From Lachnospiraceae bacterium (GTDB lineage Bacteria > Bacillota > Clostridia > Lachnospirales > Lachnospiraceae): DNA of 45,810 bases. The notes under the pieces were generated by a model. That model had not been told where the DNA came from and made no database searches. It saw only the letters and a list, made by a program, of their open reading frames with translations. The position numbers and the translations under genes are program-made. The stretch covers positions 1 through 45,810 of the forward strand of contig CAJTFL010000029.1 of assembly GCA_910575565.1 (NCBI GenBank). Reading direction: 5' to 3'. Shown here piece after piece: positions 7,826-15,936 of this stretch (position 1 is its first letter; every line of letters starts with the position of its first letter).

Positions 7826-8707
7826 CTAAAATCCCACATGAAAAGCCAGGCCAGTCTGTTCCTGAAGCTTTTCAAGGAGGTCACCCTTTGCATCCGTCTT
7901 TGTCAGCACCATAAAACAGACGGGCTCCTGCCCCAGAACCAGCAGGGCTTCCTGATTTTTGTGGACATATGCCATCTGCAAAGGAAAATCGCCCAGACTG
8001 GTCAGTTCCAGATGGTCTGAAAGGGGCTTAAAATCATCCTTTATCCGGTCAGCTATCTTTTGGAAATACTCCATCGAAAACTTTGCGGGGAAAAAATCAC
8101 TGAACAGGCAGGTTCGATCATCGGCGTGCTCATGCCATGACATCTCTTCCCATTCACGGATGGCATGGATCACCAGGAACAGCCCATATGCGTCCAGGGC
8201 ATGGTTAAACCTGGGTTCATGTTCCAGCTTATGAATGTTCAGGGGAGCATGAATCAAAGGAATATTCAGCTTTTTCCAGTATTTCTGGTAAGCTGCCACA
8301 GCCTTTTGCTTTCCCTCCTCATCCCCCTCCTCACAGGCATCTGCCAGTTCATCCTCATATTCCCAGGCTATGTCTTTTGGATCATTTTCTTCCCACGCAT
8401 ATAAGTCACCGGAAGATGAACCTTTTTTAATCCCGATGATATCCCCTTCTCCGGGAGCAAGAAAAAATCCCAGATATCTTCCCTCCCAATGAAGAAGCTC
8501 CAATGGCCGCAGATAACCGCTGGTGACTAACAGGTCTGCCATGTGCCGGTAAATATCCCGAATAGGAGATGGAAGCTTTACATGAAGCCGCTTCTCTGCC
8601 GCCAGAATTTCATCCTCTGAATAACATTTCCACTTTTTCAAGCCTTCCATATGCTTCGGGCTGATAAATTGCCGGAGTATCCTCAGTTCCTTTTCGGTTG
8701 CATACAT
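7826..8707 (-). CDS. SMI1/KNR4 (SUKH-type) immunity protein
   Basis: A 293-residue protein with the SUKH signature YSEDEILAAEKRLHVKLPSPIRDIYRHM (about residues 29-56), then LELLHWEGRYLGFFLAPGEG and YAWEENDP, which match a typical SUKH domain. It resembles the next gene upstream (8713-9636) along its length, including LHWxGxYL and the closing LLVL...EKxTG segment, so the two are tandem duplicates that diverged. AAAGG lies 8 nt before ATG 8707; a GTG at 8716 would overlap the neighbour's stop and lacks this spacing. Confidence 0.85.
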   Translation of the reverse strand: MYATEKELRILRQFISPKHMEGLKKWKCYSEDEILAAEKRLHVKLPSPIRDIYRHMADLLVTSGYLRPLELLHWEGRYLGFFLAPGEGDIIGIKKGSSSGDLYAWEENDPKDIAWEYEDELADACEEGDEEGKQKAVAAYQKYWKKLNIPLIHAPLNIHKLEHEPRFNHALDAYGLFLVIHAIREWEEMSWHEHADDRTCLFSDFFPAKFSMEYFQKIADRIKDDFKPLSDHLELTSLGDFPLQMAYVHKNQEALLVLGQEPVCFMVLTKTDAKGDLLEKLQEQTGLAFHVGF

Positions 8708-8712
8708 AGTTT

Positions 8713-9636
8713 TCACCTTTTAAACAGGCCCGCTGCCCGCATTTCCTTTTCTTTTTCTTCCATCCGTTTCCTGCCCTGCCCGTTCCATGACCAGAACAGC
8801 ATCCCGGTTTTTTCTTCCACCCGTTCTGCAAAGGAGTAGGGAACCGGCTCCTTCGTGATCAGTCCATATTTCTGCTGGGCGCTGAAAGATAGAACCAGCA
8901 GGGTCTTCTCCGGATTCGTATAAGCATAAACCACATAATTCTCTGGCCCTGCATTCTTTCCGGACATCTCTACCCTTAAAAGCTCTGCTTTTGACGAGAT
9001 GGGAACCAGCCACTCCTCCATTCTTTGACGGACTTTCCGCAGTTCGTCCAGTTTCCTCGGCAGAGAGCAGCCGATATAAAAAGGAGAAAGTTCCTCTGTC
9101 ATCCGGGTCTGATGCAGCTCCCACCAATCCCTCATTACCTTATCCAGCACATGTTGGATAATAACAATATCCCAATAAAAGCATTGTTTCGAGAAATACT
9201 GATCACGTGCGCTTTTTCTTATCACCTCTGATTTCGGCTTTTCATCCTGCACTTCGCCGTAAATGTTGACCCCGTTCCGCTCCCAGCTATAAACCGACGC
9301 ATAGGGGTCTTTTCGGTAGATCCCACATCCCCGACGGGTTCTTTCCATGGCCTCCACCAGCAGGTACTGTCCGCTCCAGTGGAGTTCCTCCAGGCGGCAG
9401 AAATAGGTGTCTTTCTTTTCACATGCATAGTCGCCCAGCACCAGATAAAGCTCTCTTAGAGGCTGTGGCAGCTTATAGTTCAGCCGCTGCTCCACTGCAT
9501 CTATTTCTTCCTCCGTGTAAATCTTGCCTGCGGCCAGTTTAGGCTGCCAGCAGAACGCCTTTATCAGTTCCAATTCTTCACGGATGGAGTATAATGGGCG
9601 TATTTCAAATTCAGGTTTTTCTTTTTTCAAAAACAT
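8713..9636 (-). CDS. SMI1/KNR4 (SUKH-type) immunity protein
   Basis: A 307-residue SUKH protein. The key motif is YTEEEIDAVEQRLNYKLPQPLRELYLVLGDY, followed by LEELHWSGQYLLVEAMERTR and VYSWER, in the same order as in the neighbouring copy at 7826-8707. ATG 9636 follows GGGAG by about 9 nt; an ATG at 9654 has no ribosome site. The pair is a tandem duplication inside the array. By family, such proteins are cytoplasmic binders that block the catalytic site of a cognate toxin; no toxin is encoded nearby. Confidence 0.85.
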   Translation of the reverse strand: MFLKKEKPEFEIRPLYSIREELELIKAFCWQPKLAAGKIYTEEEIDAVEQRLNYKLPQPLRELYLVLGDYACEKKDTYFCRLEELHWSGQYLLVEAMERTRRGCGIYRKDPYASVYSWERNGVNIYGEVQDEKPKSEVIRKSARDQYFSKQCFYWDIVIIQHVLDKVMRDWWELHQTRMTEELSPFYIGCSLPRKLDELRKVRQRMEEWLVPISSKAELLRVEMSGKNAGPENYVVYAYTNPEKTLLVLSFSAQQKYGLITKEPVPYSFAERVEEKTGMLFWSWNGQGRKRMEEKEKEMRAAGLFKR

Positions 9637-9667
9637 AGTCCAACTCTCCCTCATATATTTTTAAAGA

Positions 9668-10441
9668 TCACAAACATCCTAACAGTTTTGCAGCATATTC
9701 TTCCGGGAGGATCGCATACTGACGATATTCTTCCTGGAGAGCCGGATACTGCTCCGGTGTAGCAGACAGCGCAGCTTTCAGCCCATTTTGAATGCGTTCT
9801 ATAAACTGCCGGAACAGCGGTGTCTGGTAAACCTGTTCCTGTGCGTTCATTACGTCTGATGCTTTATTGGATGGGAGCGGCGTATTGGTAAGATCAATAA
9901 AGGCATCCGCCAGCATATTCAGCATTTCCTCCATTTCCGCAAAATCCACGTCCTGTTCATATTCCTCATATTCTTCAAAATCCAGCCTCCCACCGCTGAT
10001 TGCAACCACTTCCATCAAAAGAACAGAAAGCCATGTGAGTATCTGCCATTCACAGGTGCTTCCCCAGGGAATATCTATATGTTTTTCATAAAATTCCGCC
10101 TGTGCATCGGTTATTTCTTCCCCTACATTATAATTGAGGGTAGCAGCATAGAGATTATTGGCAAAATCCTGAAAATCGGACGGTGCTTTCCTGCCTTCCA
10201 GATAATCCCAAAGTATGTCAAGAGCCTCCTGAAGAATGGCCGGAACCGTCCTGCACCTGTCTGCCAGCCCCTGGCGAATCGTATGTAAATATGGTTCCAG
10301 AATCAGAAGATTCCCCAAAAGCCGTGAATGGCTGCTGCTGTCCGCAAAAGCATCCTCAGCCATATCCTGAAAGCCCATGATCCAGTTGGCTGCCTTTGGC
10401 CCGTTCAGTGATGAAAAATCTGTATCGAGAGTGTATTTCAT
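9668..10441 (-). CDS. All-helical array protein, unassigned
   Basis: A 257-residue soluble protein, predicted almost entirely helical, with a long acidic run (FEEYEEYEQDVDFAEMEEM, about residues 156-174). I do not recognise the family. An all-alpha acidic fold would suit a protein that masks a basic nuclease toxin, but this is only a guess from composition and from its place between two sets of immunity genes. ATG 10441 has a perfect AGGAGG at 5 nt, which decides against the longer frame reaching 10492. Confidence 0.7.
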   Translation of the reverse strand: MKYTLDTDFSSLNGPKAANWIMGFQDMAEDAFADSSSHSRLLGNLLILEPYLHTIRQGLADRCRTVPAILQEALDILWDYLEGRKAPSDFQDFANNLYAATLNYNVGEEITDAQAEFYEKHIDIPWGSTCEWQILTWLSVLLMEVVAISGGRLDFEEYEEYEQDVDFAEMEEMLNMLADAFIDLTNTPLPSNKASDVMNAQEQVYQTPLFRQFIERIQNGLKAALSATPEQYPALQEEYRQYAILPEEYAAKLLGCL

Positions 10442-10502
10442 AGGTTCCTCCTTGCAATCCTTTCTTTTTCCATAAAAATTCCTCTTCGTCAAATTTGCTT
10501 TA

Positions 10503-10763
10503 TCAACTCATATGTTTATCTTGCACCCTTGCACAGTCTTTACAACGCCCTAACTCATCTAATTCCAGTTTACAAAGTGTTTTTGATAGTTCTCTGTAAA
10601 TCGCTTTATTTTCAAGAGTACTGCAAAAATCACCCTGTTCTATTACAGGACTATAGCCTTTATGTCCACATATACAACAAATATTTATGTACTTTTTAGC
10701 AGATCGGTTCCAATTTTCGATATATAAAGAATAACCCCGCTTTGTATGTTTGCTATGTGACAT
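10503..10763 (-). CDS. Small zinc-ribbon-like protein
   Basis: An 86-residue protein with two Cys pairs, CCICGH near residues 29-34 and CKDCA near 74-78, which would form a zinc ribbon. The body between them is helical and charged. AAGGGGG lies 5 nt before ATG 10763, a good ribosome site, so this is a real gene despite its size. Family unknown. It opens the more AT-rich half of the array. Confidence 0.6.
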   Translation of the reverse strand: MSHSKHTKRGYSLYIENWNRSAKKYINICCICGHKGYSPVIEQGDFCSTLENKAIYRELSKTLCKLELDELGRCKDCARVQDKHMS

Positions 10764-10834
10764 CTTTTCCCCCTTGTTTCATAAGTTCAATATACGGATA
10801 TGGTGGTTCTATTTCATACTGCGCTTGAAAAGTA

Positions 10835-11443
10835 TTAAGCTTTTTTAACACTTCCATATGTCATATTCAGCCTGTTTCTGATTGTTTTATCTTTGACCGG
10901 ATATATCCTCTCTACTGGCAGATTTTTAGAGTTTAGTTTTCCGTTTTTTCTTTGTTCATTCCATTTTTTCACCAGCGGTGTTAAGTCCTCTATTCTGCAA
11001 ATACCTGTATCTAAAAACTCTCTTAATGTATTTCTTTTTAACCCTATTTGGATTGCCGCACGATTGATTGCATTTCCATTTATATTTCGATCTGAATCCC
11101 ATTGGCAGTATACTGTTGTTTCATCAAAAGCTTTTTCCCACTGTATACCGGTATAACTTTTAGAGTCCGGCGATGTCAGCACTGCTTTTTGCAGTATTTC
11201 ATTAAACTTTGACTGATATACGTCTATGGCTAAAATACATTCCTGATTTTTTTTAGTTCCCCAGTTAGAGCGATGCATGAGCCATAAAAAAGATGGCTTT
11301 ATCCATGTCATGCGATTAACATCAAAATTTTCTCCAAATGTCTGCAAAGAAATTGCTTCTTTTGCGATTATAGGATTATATGCTTGATAAACTCGAATAC
11401 ATTGCCTGTCATATTGTGCAAATATTTCTCTTACATATTCCAC
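10835..11443 (-). CDS. DUF4291 family protein
   Basis: A 202-residue protein that matches DUF4291 over nearly its whole length: IRVYQAYNPIIAKEAI near the start, RMTWIKPSFLWLMHRSNWGTK near the middle, and VQWDSDR-type strands after it (here VYCQWDSDRN). DUF4291 proteins are widespread, of unknown biochemical function, and often found in mobile or immunity-rich regions. GTG 11443 is chosen because GAGGTGA sits 5 nt upstream; the longer TTG frame to 11470 has no ribosome site. The gene is visibly more AT-rich than the SUKH genes, in line with a separate origin. Confidence 0.85.
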   Translation of the reverse strand: MEYVREIFAQYDRQCIRVYQAYNPIIAKEAISLQTFGENFDVNRMTWIKPSFLWLMHRSNWGTKKNQECILAIDVYQSKFNEILQKAVLTSPDSKSYTGIQWEKAFDETTVYCQWDSDRNINGNAINRAAIQIGLKRNTLREFLDTGICRIEDLTPLVKKWNEQRKNGKLNSKNLPVERIYPVKDKTIRNRLNMTYGSVKKA

Positions 11444-11486
11444 ACACTTCACCTCTTTTTTTCTTTTCAACTTCCGATTTGAATGT

Positions 11487-11675
11487 TTATATTAAGATAC
11501 TTACAACAATAGCAAGCGCACAAATTAAAAATATCCCCACCCCAAATACGACTATCACTTTTTTAACCTTTTTATTTCCTTTAACAACCGTATCTATTCT
11601 ATCAGCAAGTAATGTACACATGATAGCTGCTATCATTAGCGGCACAGAAATTAACAACACTAAAATTTTTTCCAT
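11487..11675 (-). CDS. Small two-helix membrane protein
   Basis: A 62-residue protein that is almost entirely two membrane helices joined by a basic loop (NKKVKKV). ATG 11675 follows GGGGGA. No family can be assigned. Such tiny hydrophobic proteins are common as immunity factors to bacteriocins and pore-forming toxins, a role consistent with the surrounding array but not shown. Confidence 0.6.
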   Translation of the reverse strand: MEKILVLLISVPLMIAAIMCTLLADRIDTVVKGNKKVKKVIVVFGVGIFLICALAIVVSILI

Positions 11676-11714
11676 ACTTTCCCCCAACTACTTCCGATTT
11701 ACATTTAACTATAT

Positions 11715-12248
11715 CTATTTGCTCTCATTCTTGCTGCCTTTGCCAAAATCCTCTCCAAATACCTCATGGAAAATATCCTCGGCATTTTTATCAAAATTGA
11801 AAGCACCAGGACTTTGGGCGGGAAATCCTTTTTTCTTAAGCATGTCTACAAATTCATTGTAGCCTGCCATGCGGGGCGTAACGGCAATCTTTCTTGTTTT
11901 CTTTTCATCCTGAAAGTAAAAATACCATGCGGCAGGAGATGAGGGATAAACTATGTTCGTCTTTGAATTTTGAAGTTCTTCCCATCGAAACTCCCGCCGG
12001 TCTTTACGAGACAGGGCAAAAATGATTTTTTCATCATCGTAGAAGAATCCCCAGTTGCCCATATAGATCATGCGCCAGATTGTATGTATGGCAATACCGC
12101 CTAATAAAATGCCCATTGCAAAAAATACTACTGGAGACTGTCCGCCATAGAGCAATTCCCGAAAAGCGAAAAATGCTGCTATTGCACAGACAATGGCTAC
12201 CAAAACCGTAATGATACGGTCAGATGTACGAGGTATACATTTTTTCAT
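11715..12248 (-). CDS. Membrane protein with PH-like domain, paralogue of 18473-19150
   Basis: A 177-residue protein: two membrane helices (about 10-32 and 41-60), then a beta-rich domain that looks PH-like (GFFYDDEKIIFALSRKDRREFRWEEL) and a helical tail. ATG 12248 is 10 nt after AAGGAG and gives the MKKC start that its paralogue at 18473-19150 shares. The two proteins align through SRKxxxxFRWEEx and KIxxTxxxxGYxxF. Unlike the paralogue, this copy lacks the C-terminal zinc module. Function unknown; duplicated members of an array often have different toxin specificity. Confidence 0.7.
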   Translation of the reverse strand: MKKCIPRTSDRIITVLVAIVCAIAAFFAFRELLYGGQSPVVFFAMGILLGGIAIHTIWRMIYMGNWGFFYDDEKIIFALSRKDRREFRWEELQNSKTNIVYPSSPAAWYFYFQDEKKTRKIAVTPRMAGYNEFVDMLKKKGFPAQSPGAFNFDKNAEDIFHEVFGEDFGKGSKNESK

Positions 12249-12305
12249 CGTCAAATACTCCTTTTGATGCTCTTGATGGTTATGCTTGTTTCTGGCCCTT
12301 TCGTG

Positions 12306-12752
12306 TTATTGAAACATAATCGGCCTGTTTTCTTGAATTGCCAAATCGCATAATTCAATTAACCTGTCGATTAGAAACTCACAATCAGAATCAATAAAGC
12401 ATTCAAACAAATTTTCAGGCTTTATTCCATAAAATTTAAAAATATCCTGCTTTAATTCGATTATTGATAAATCGGGTAGTTCATTCATAAATACTTGTTT
12501 AATTTCCTGTAATTCCATCTTTAACTGAACGCACTCATCAACATTCCAACTGCCATCGCAATCTGAATGATTTAGCAAAGTTGTCATTGGTAATGTAAAT
12601 TTGCTCTTGCGCTTAAGAATTTTGGAGCCTAAACCTTTATTTGTATATTTGGAAATTAAATTCCTAAATTCCTCAAAATATCTATATAGCCCAACTTCTA
12701 CTCCACAAATATCTTCTCCATCTTCATCAAATATACATAAATATAGCCCCAT
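12306..12752 (-). CDS. Immunity protein of the Imm70 type
   Basis: A 148-residue protein with the features of immunity family Imm70: the start MGLYLCIFDEDGEDICGVEVGLY, then FRNLISKY, and the family-typical LLNHSDCDGSWNVDEC near residues 60-75. Imm70 proteins were defined as predicted neutralisers of polymorphic toxins. ATG 12752 follows GGAGGG by about 9 nt. The gene is AT-rich compared with the SUKH genes, which suggests independent acquisition. No toxin gene is beside it. Confidence 0.8.
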   Translation of the reverse strand: MGLYLCIFDEDGEDICGVEVGLYRYFEEFRNLISKYTNKGLGSKILKRKSKFTLPMTTLLNHSDCDGSWNVDECVQLKMELQEIKQVFMNELPDLSIIELKQDIFKFYGIKPENLFECFIDSDCEFLIDRLIELCDLAIQENRPIMFQ

Positions 12753-12757
12753 TCCAG

Positions 12758-13023
12758 TTAATCCCTCCTAATTACCTTTACATATTTATGTTTATTCAAA
12801 AAGTCTTTTAACTCCGGACTTAATTTGCATTTCCGGGGAATAATCAGCCGAAGAATAGCTTTTTGCTGTTCTGCCTCCTCAGCAAGATTATATATTTGAT
12901 ATGTTAAGTGCAATGTTAAACATGACTTTCCAAGTATCCAGCCATTCCCACTTTTCTTTTGATCCGGGAGACTTCTCCTTCTTGTTTGCCAACGGGTATA
13001 TTGATCTTCCATTTTTCAAACAT
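12758..13023 (-). pseudogene. Frameshifted small array gene
   Basis: Two overlapping frames together look like one small protein. Frame 1 starts at ATG 13023 and reads MFEKWKINIPVGKQEGEVSR and on to AGYLESHV before a stop. Frame 2 continues LTLHLTYQIYNLAEEAEQQK to the stop at 12758. One extra T in the run near 12918-12922 would join them into about 88 residues. Either this is a real frameshift that killed the gene, or an assembly error at a homopolymer. The second frame alone is open for 84 codons from 13012, but its first 30 codons look like frame-shifted noise. No family recognised. Confidence 0.45.
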
Positions 13024-13088
13024 CCTTTCTATCCAAAATCCTATCCTCGCATCAATAAATCACATCAATAACACAATTTTTTGACTTA

Positions 13089-13586
13089 TCAGAAAGTAAA
13101 TCCTTCCAGGACTGCTATAATTTCCCTCAACTCGCTAACCGTAAGAAAAGTTTCACTTATAATTATGTTTTCTAATCTATGCCTGGAGTTTTCCCTTTCA
13201 TAAGCCAACTCACTTGCTAAAATCCTGATATTTACACCATCACATACCGCAAAAACAAAGCAGTTATGATCGGACAATGAAGCTGGAGTTATATCAAAAC
13301 AATCCCCATTGTCACTGTCCATATCTTCCGGAAAGGTAATACCATAGATTTCTGCAAAAGCCTGTTGTGGAGGCAGAATATATAACCGTTTGTCTGTTGT
13401 AAGGTTCCTTAACTTCTGTTTCAAGTATTCAATTTCACACCGAAGAGTGGCTGTTGCGACCTCTTTGGGGTAAATGTCACCATTTACACAAAAAAGCAGA
13501 ACTCCATTACAAAACGTGTCATCCATATTCCACTCATTGATTACCCCGCTCAGGATAGCAAATTTATAAGGATCTCCTATTATCAT
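13089..13586 (-). CDS. Immunity protein of the Imm42 type
   Basis: A 165-residue protein matching family Imm42: MIIGDPYKFAILSGVINEWN at the N-terminus, then FCNGVLLFCVNGDIYPKE, and a DxxDxxDIxP-type acidic segment near residues 115-124. Imm42 proteins are predicted partners of polymorphic toxins and are widely carried as orphans. The ATG at 13586 has only a weak ribosome site. It stays in one AT-rich group with the Imm70-like and DUF4291 genes. Confidence 0.8.
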   Translation of the reverse strand: MIIGDPYKFAILSGVINEWNMDDTFCNGVLLFCVNGDIYPKEVATATLRCEIEYLKQKLRNLTTDKRLYILPPQQAFAEIYGITFPEDMDSDNGDCFDITPASLSDHNCFVFAVCDGVNIRILASELAYERENSRHRLENIIISETFLTVSELREIIAVLEGFTF

Positions 13587-13640
13587 TGTCTGCCCGTTTT
13601 CCTTTCTGCCAACTTTACAAAATGCTTTTCACACATCCTG

Positions 13641-14060
13641 TCATATATAGAAACAGGGTAGGACATCCTGCGCCGGTTCCTGCAGGTAGCTCTTTACATG
13701 AGCAAATATCTTCTTTGTTTCCGGCAGCATAAGCTTCTCCGACCTGTTTTGTAACAGATACCAGCTGCGGAGATATTCTAAAACGGTTACCTGCAACAGA
13801 TTTCTGACTTCCTGATCTTCACTTACAGCCATATCCTCTAAAAAAGTAAATACCTTTTCTATCTGAATCTTATCCTGGCACTCGTCCATCAGCAGTTGTC
13901 CAATGTAGTCACAGAAACAGCGGTCAAAATAGATTGCCTGGCCTCCGGTTTCCTGTCCTTTGAACGTGTCCTTAATCCATGCTATTTCCTTTGCGTAATT
14001 TTTGCTTATTTCCGGAAATTCTTTTAATAAATCATTCACTATCCCAAGATAGGAATACAT
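13641..14060 (-). CDS. DUF7674-like array protein
   Basis: A 139-residue helical protein. VFTFLEDMAVSEDQEVRNLLQVTVLEYL (about residues 83-110) matches the pattern FxFxExMAxSxDxxVxNxLxVsxLE of DUF7674-type domains, which occur in immunity loci. ATG 14060 follows GAGGGG by 8 nt; the GTG at 14069 overlaps that site. Cytoplasmic, no signal peptide. Function is not known beyond this association. Confidence 0.65.
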   Translation of the reverse strand: MYSYLGIVNDLLKEFPEISKNYAKEIAWIKDTFKGQETGGQAIYFDRCFCDYIGQLLMDECQDKIQIEKVFTFLEDMAVSEDQEVRNLLQVTVLEYLRSWYLLQNRSEKLMLPETKKIFAHVKSYLQEPAQDVLPCFYI

Positions 14061-14108
14061 ACTGCCCACCCCTCTGTTGGATTGTACTGTAATTTTTTCA
14101 GTGTAAGA

Positions 14109-14594
14109 TTACATCCAATGTATTATCCCATGCAAAAAACTTTTCTTTTTATCCTGCTTACTTTTATTTCCTTTCAAAATAGGAGCCTGCTCCCAGTCTG
14201 CCGGAATATCCTGTATCATTCCAAACTTTTTGAGTGTGAATTTGTCCTTGCTGTACTCAAAAACAACACCAAACTGCGTATTTACTTCTGTTCCCCAATA
14301 CTCAAGAATCACATGAGAAACGTCAATGAAAATAAGCTCCAGGTCAAAGGGAAACCGGCTTTCTCCACTGTGCAGCCTGTTAAATTTCTGGGCGGTATTG
14401 TCCAGTTCACAAATATTTCGGGCAATAAAAGCAATAAAAGGTTTCAGACTTTCAAATTCCTCTTTGTGTTCCTTCAAATCCACCACAATATCATAATCTT
14501 CCTCACTCGAAATATAGACTTCCGAGCCATTCACAATTTGCAACTTTTCCGGATCAGTTACGAATTTCTTGATATCATGATACCGATTGTACAT
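14109..14594 (-). CDS. Unassigned soluble array protein
   Basis: A 161-residue protein with a strong ribosome site (GGAGGTG, 5 nt before ATG 14594). The C-terminal half alternates strands: ELIFIDVSHVILEYWGTEVN and then GVVFEYSKDKFTLKKFGM. This resembles the short beta domains of DUF2004/DUF6985-type proteins common in immunity loci, but the match is too loose for a call. The gene ends about 50 nt before the DUF7674-like start and is in the same operon. Confidence 0.65.
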   Translation of the reverse strand: MYNRYHDIKKFVTDPEKLQIVNGSEVYISSEEDYDIVVDLKEHKEEFESLKPFIAFIARNICELDNTAQKFNRLHSGESRFPFDLELIFIDVSHVILEYWGTEVNTQFGVVFEYSKDKFTLKKFGMIQDIPADWEQAPILKGNKSKQDKKKSFLHGIIHWM

Positions 14595-14632
14595 TTTTCA
14601 CCTCCACCAGAAATGCTATATAAAATCCCGAA

Positions 14633-15925
14633 TCACATCTTTATCCCATAAGACGCCATATACTCTTTTAACCTCTCCATATCTTCCAGGTAGGAATCCA
14701 CTTTTGCCAGTGTTTTAAACTCCCTGTTATACAGCACGATCCAGCCCAGGCTTCTGGAAACAGAGGACACGTCCCTTACTGAAAACTCTGCGGCCCGTCC
14801 AAACCGGGAAACCACACGCATCTGTTCTCCGTCTACTTCCACCCGGCTGACTTTCCCAATCCGCAAAAAAACAATGCCCATTCCCATTTCAGCCAGTTCA
14901 AGGAAAACCAAAGCACACCGATCTACCATAGGCAAAGCCGAAACGTCAGTCAACAGGAAAACCGCCAGGAAAAGAGCCAGTCCTAGCAACAGCATAAAAC
15001 ATCCAATCACTGCAAATCCAATCCCGGTAGAGCGCTTCATACGAAGAACGAATTGCCGCCGAAGAACAGAGGATTTCACTGGTTCCGGCTCTGGGTTGTC
15101 CTTATCCGGGGAATGCCATCCGGCAGGCGCATTGACTATGGGAATCTCCCTTTGGAGCAACCAGAGGAACATCAAATCTGCGTGTTCCATACTGCCTGCA
15201 AACTTAGCCAATACCTGATAATTCTTATCATAGAGTACATTACAGCCATTCCCCGGCCCCAGCACCACACCGGCAATATCATGAATGGAAAACACACGGT
15301 CTTTCCGGAGCCGCCTCCGCCACCGGAGGCTACTGCCCTCCACGATGAGCCGGGTTCCCGGTGCAAAGCGGCTGTGTAAGGCAAAGTACGCCGGCGGATT
15401 GACAGCGGGAAGTTTTTCCGGGAGCAAGTTGTAGGAGTACCCATTCCCCCCTGCGTATGCGACATGCCAGGGGCCTCTTTTCCAGTCCGCATAAGCCAGC
15501 AAACTTTTTCTGGTAAGGAAAAAGCCAATCATCCCCAGACCCGCACACAAAAGCAGCAATTCCCATATCTCCCCCCACAACCTGCCCCAATCCGCTGCCG
15601 TGAATGGAACAGGAGAAACGAGAACAGACAAAAGAGCCAGCAGCACTACCCAGAGGACACTGGCCGATACGGTACAGCTCCCCACAGTAACATAGGCGGC
15701 AGTTTTAGAACGCCGCCCATGAAACAGACGGTAAAACCACCCAATCACCAGTCCCACAAAAAGCTGGAGCATAGTACTGAAACTGCTCATCCGGAACAGA
15801 GAGCATAATAGCATAACCAGAATACAAACAATCATTCCGGCGACACCTCCTAAAATGCCCCACAGAATGCTTCCCTGTAATTCAGGGCTGACTTCATTGT
15901 GAGATGTATTGTAATAGTTTGACAT
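14633..15925 (-). CDS. Multi-pass membrane protein with two PH-like segments
   Basis: A 430-residue protein with about six membrane helices in two groups: residues 20-140 (for instance GILGGVAGMIVCILVMLLCSL and LLLLCAGLGMIGFFL) and 300-350 (GFAVIGCFMLLLGLALFLAV). After each group comes a short beta-rich piece with similar wording: FSIHDIAGVVLG...VLYDKNYQVLAKF and FSVRDVSSVSRS...VLYNREFKTLAKV. This internal duplication suggests a tandem fusion. Family unknown. It sits 11 bp downstream of the lipoprotein gene, so the two are probably co-translated parts of one envelope-directed set. Confidence 0.7.
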   Translation of the reverse strand: MSNYYNTSHNEVSPELQGSILWGILGGVAGMIVCILVMLLCSLFRMSSFSTMLQLFVGLVIGWFYRLFHGRRSKTAAYVTVGSCTVSASVLWVVLLALLSVLVSPVPFTAADWGRLWGEIWELLLLCAGLGMIGFFLTRKSLLAYADWKRGPWHVAYAGGNGYSYNLLPEKLPAVNPPAYFALHSRFAPGTRLIVEGSSLRWRRRLRKDRVFSIHDIAGVVLGPGNGCNVLYDKNYQVLAKFAGSMEHADLMFLWLLQREIPIVNAPAGWHSPDKDNPEPEPVKSSVLRRQFVLRMKRSTGIGFAVIGCFMLLLGLALFLAVFLLTDVSALPMVDRCALVFLELAEMGMGIVFLRIGKVSRVEVDGEQMRVVSRFGRAAEFSVRDVSSVSRSLGWIVLYNREFKTLAKVDSYLEDMERLKEYMASYGIKM

Positions 15926-15936
15926 ATAACAGCCCC

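Noticed and set aside
9668..10441. Call of this array gene as Imm5
   Set aside because: It is all-helical like Imm5, but I do not see the conserved residues of that family; left unassigned.
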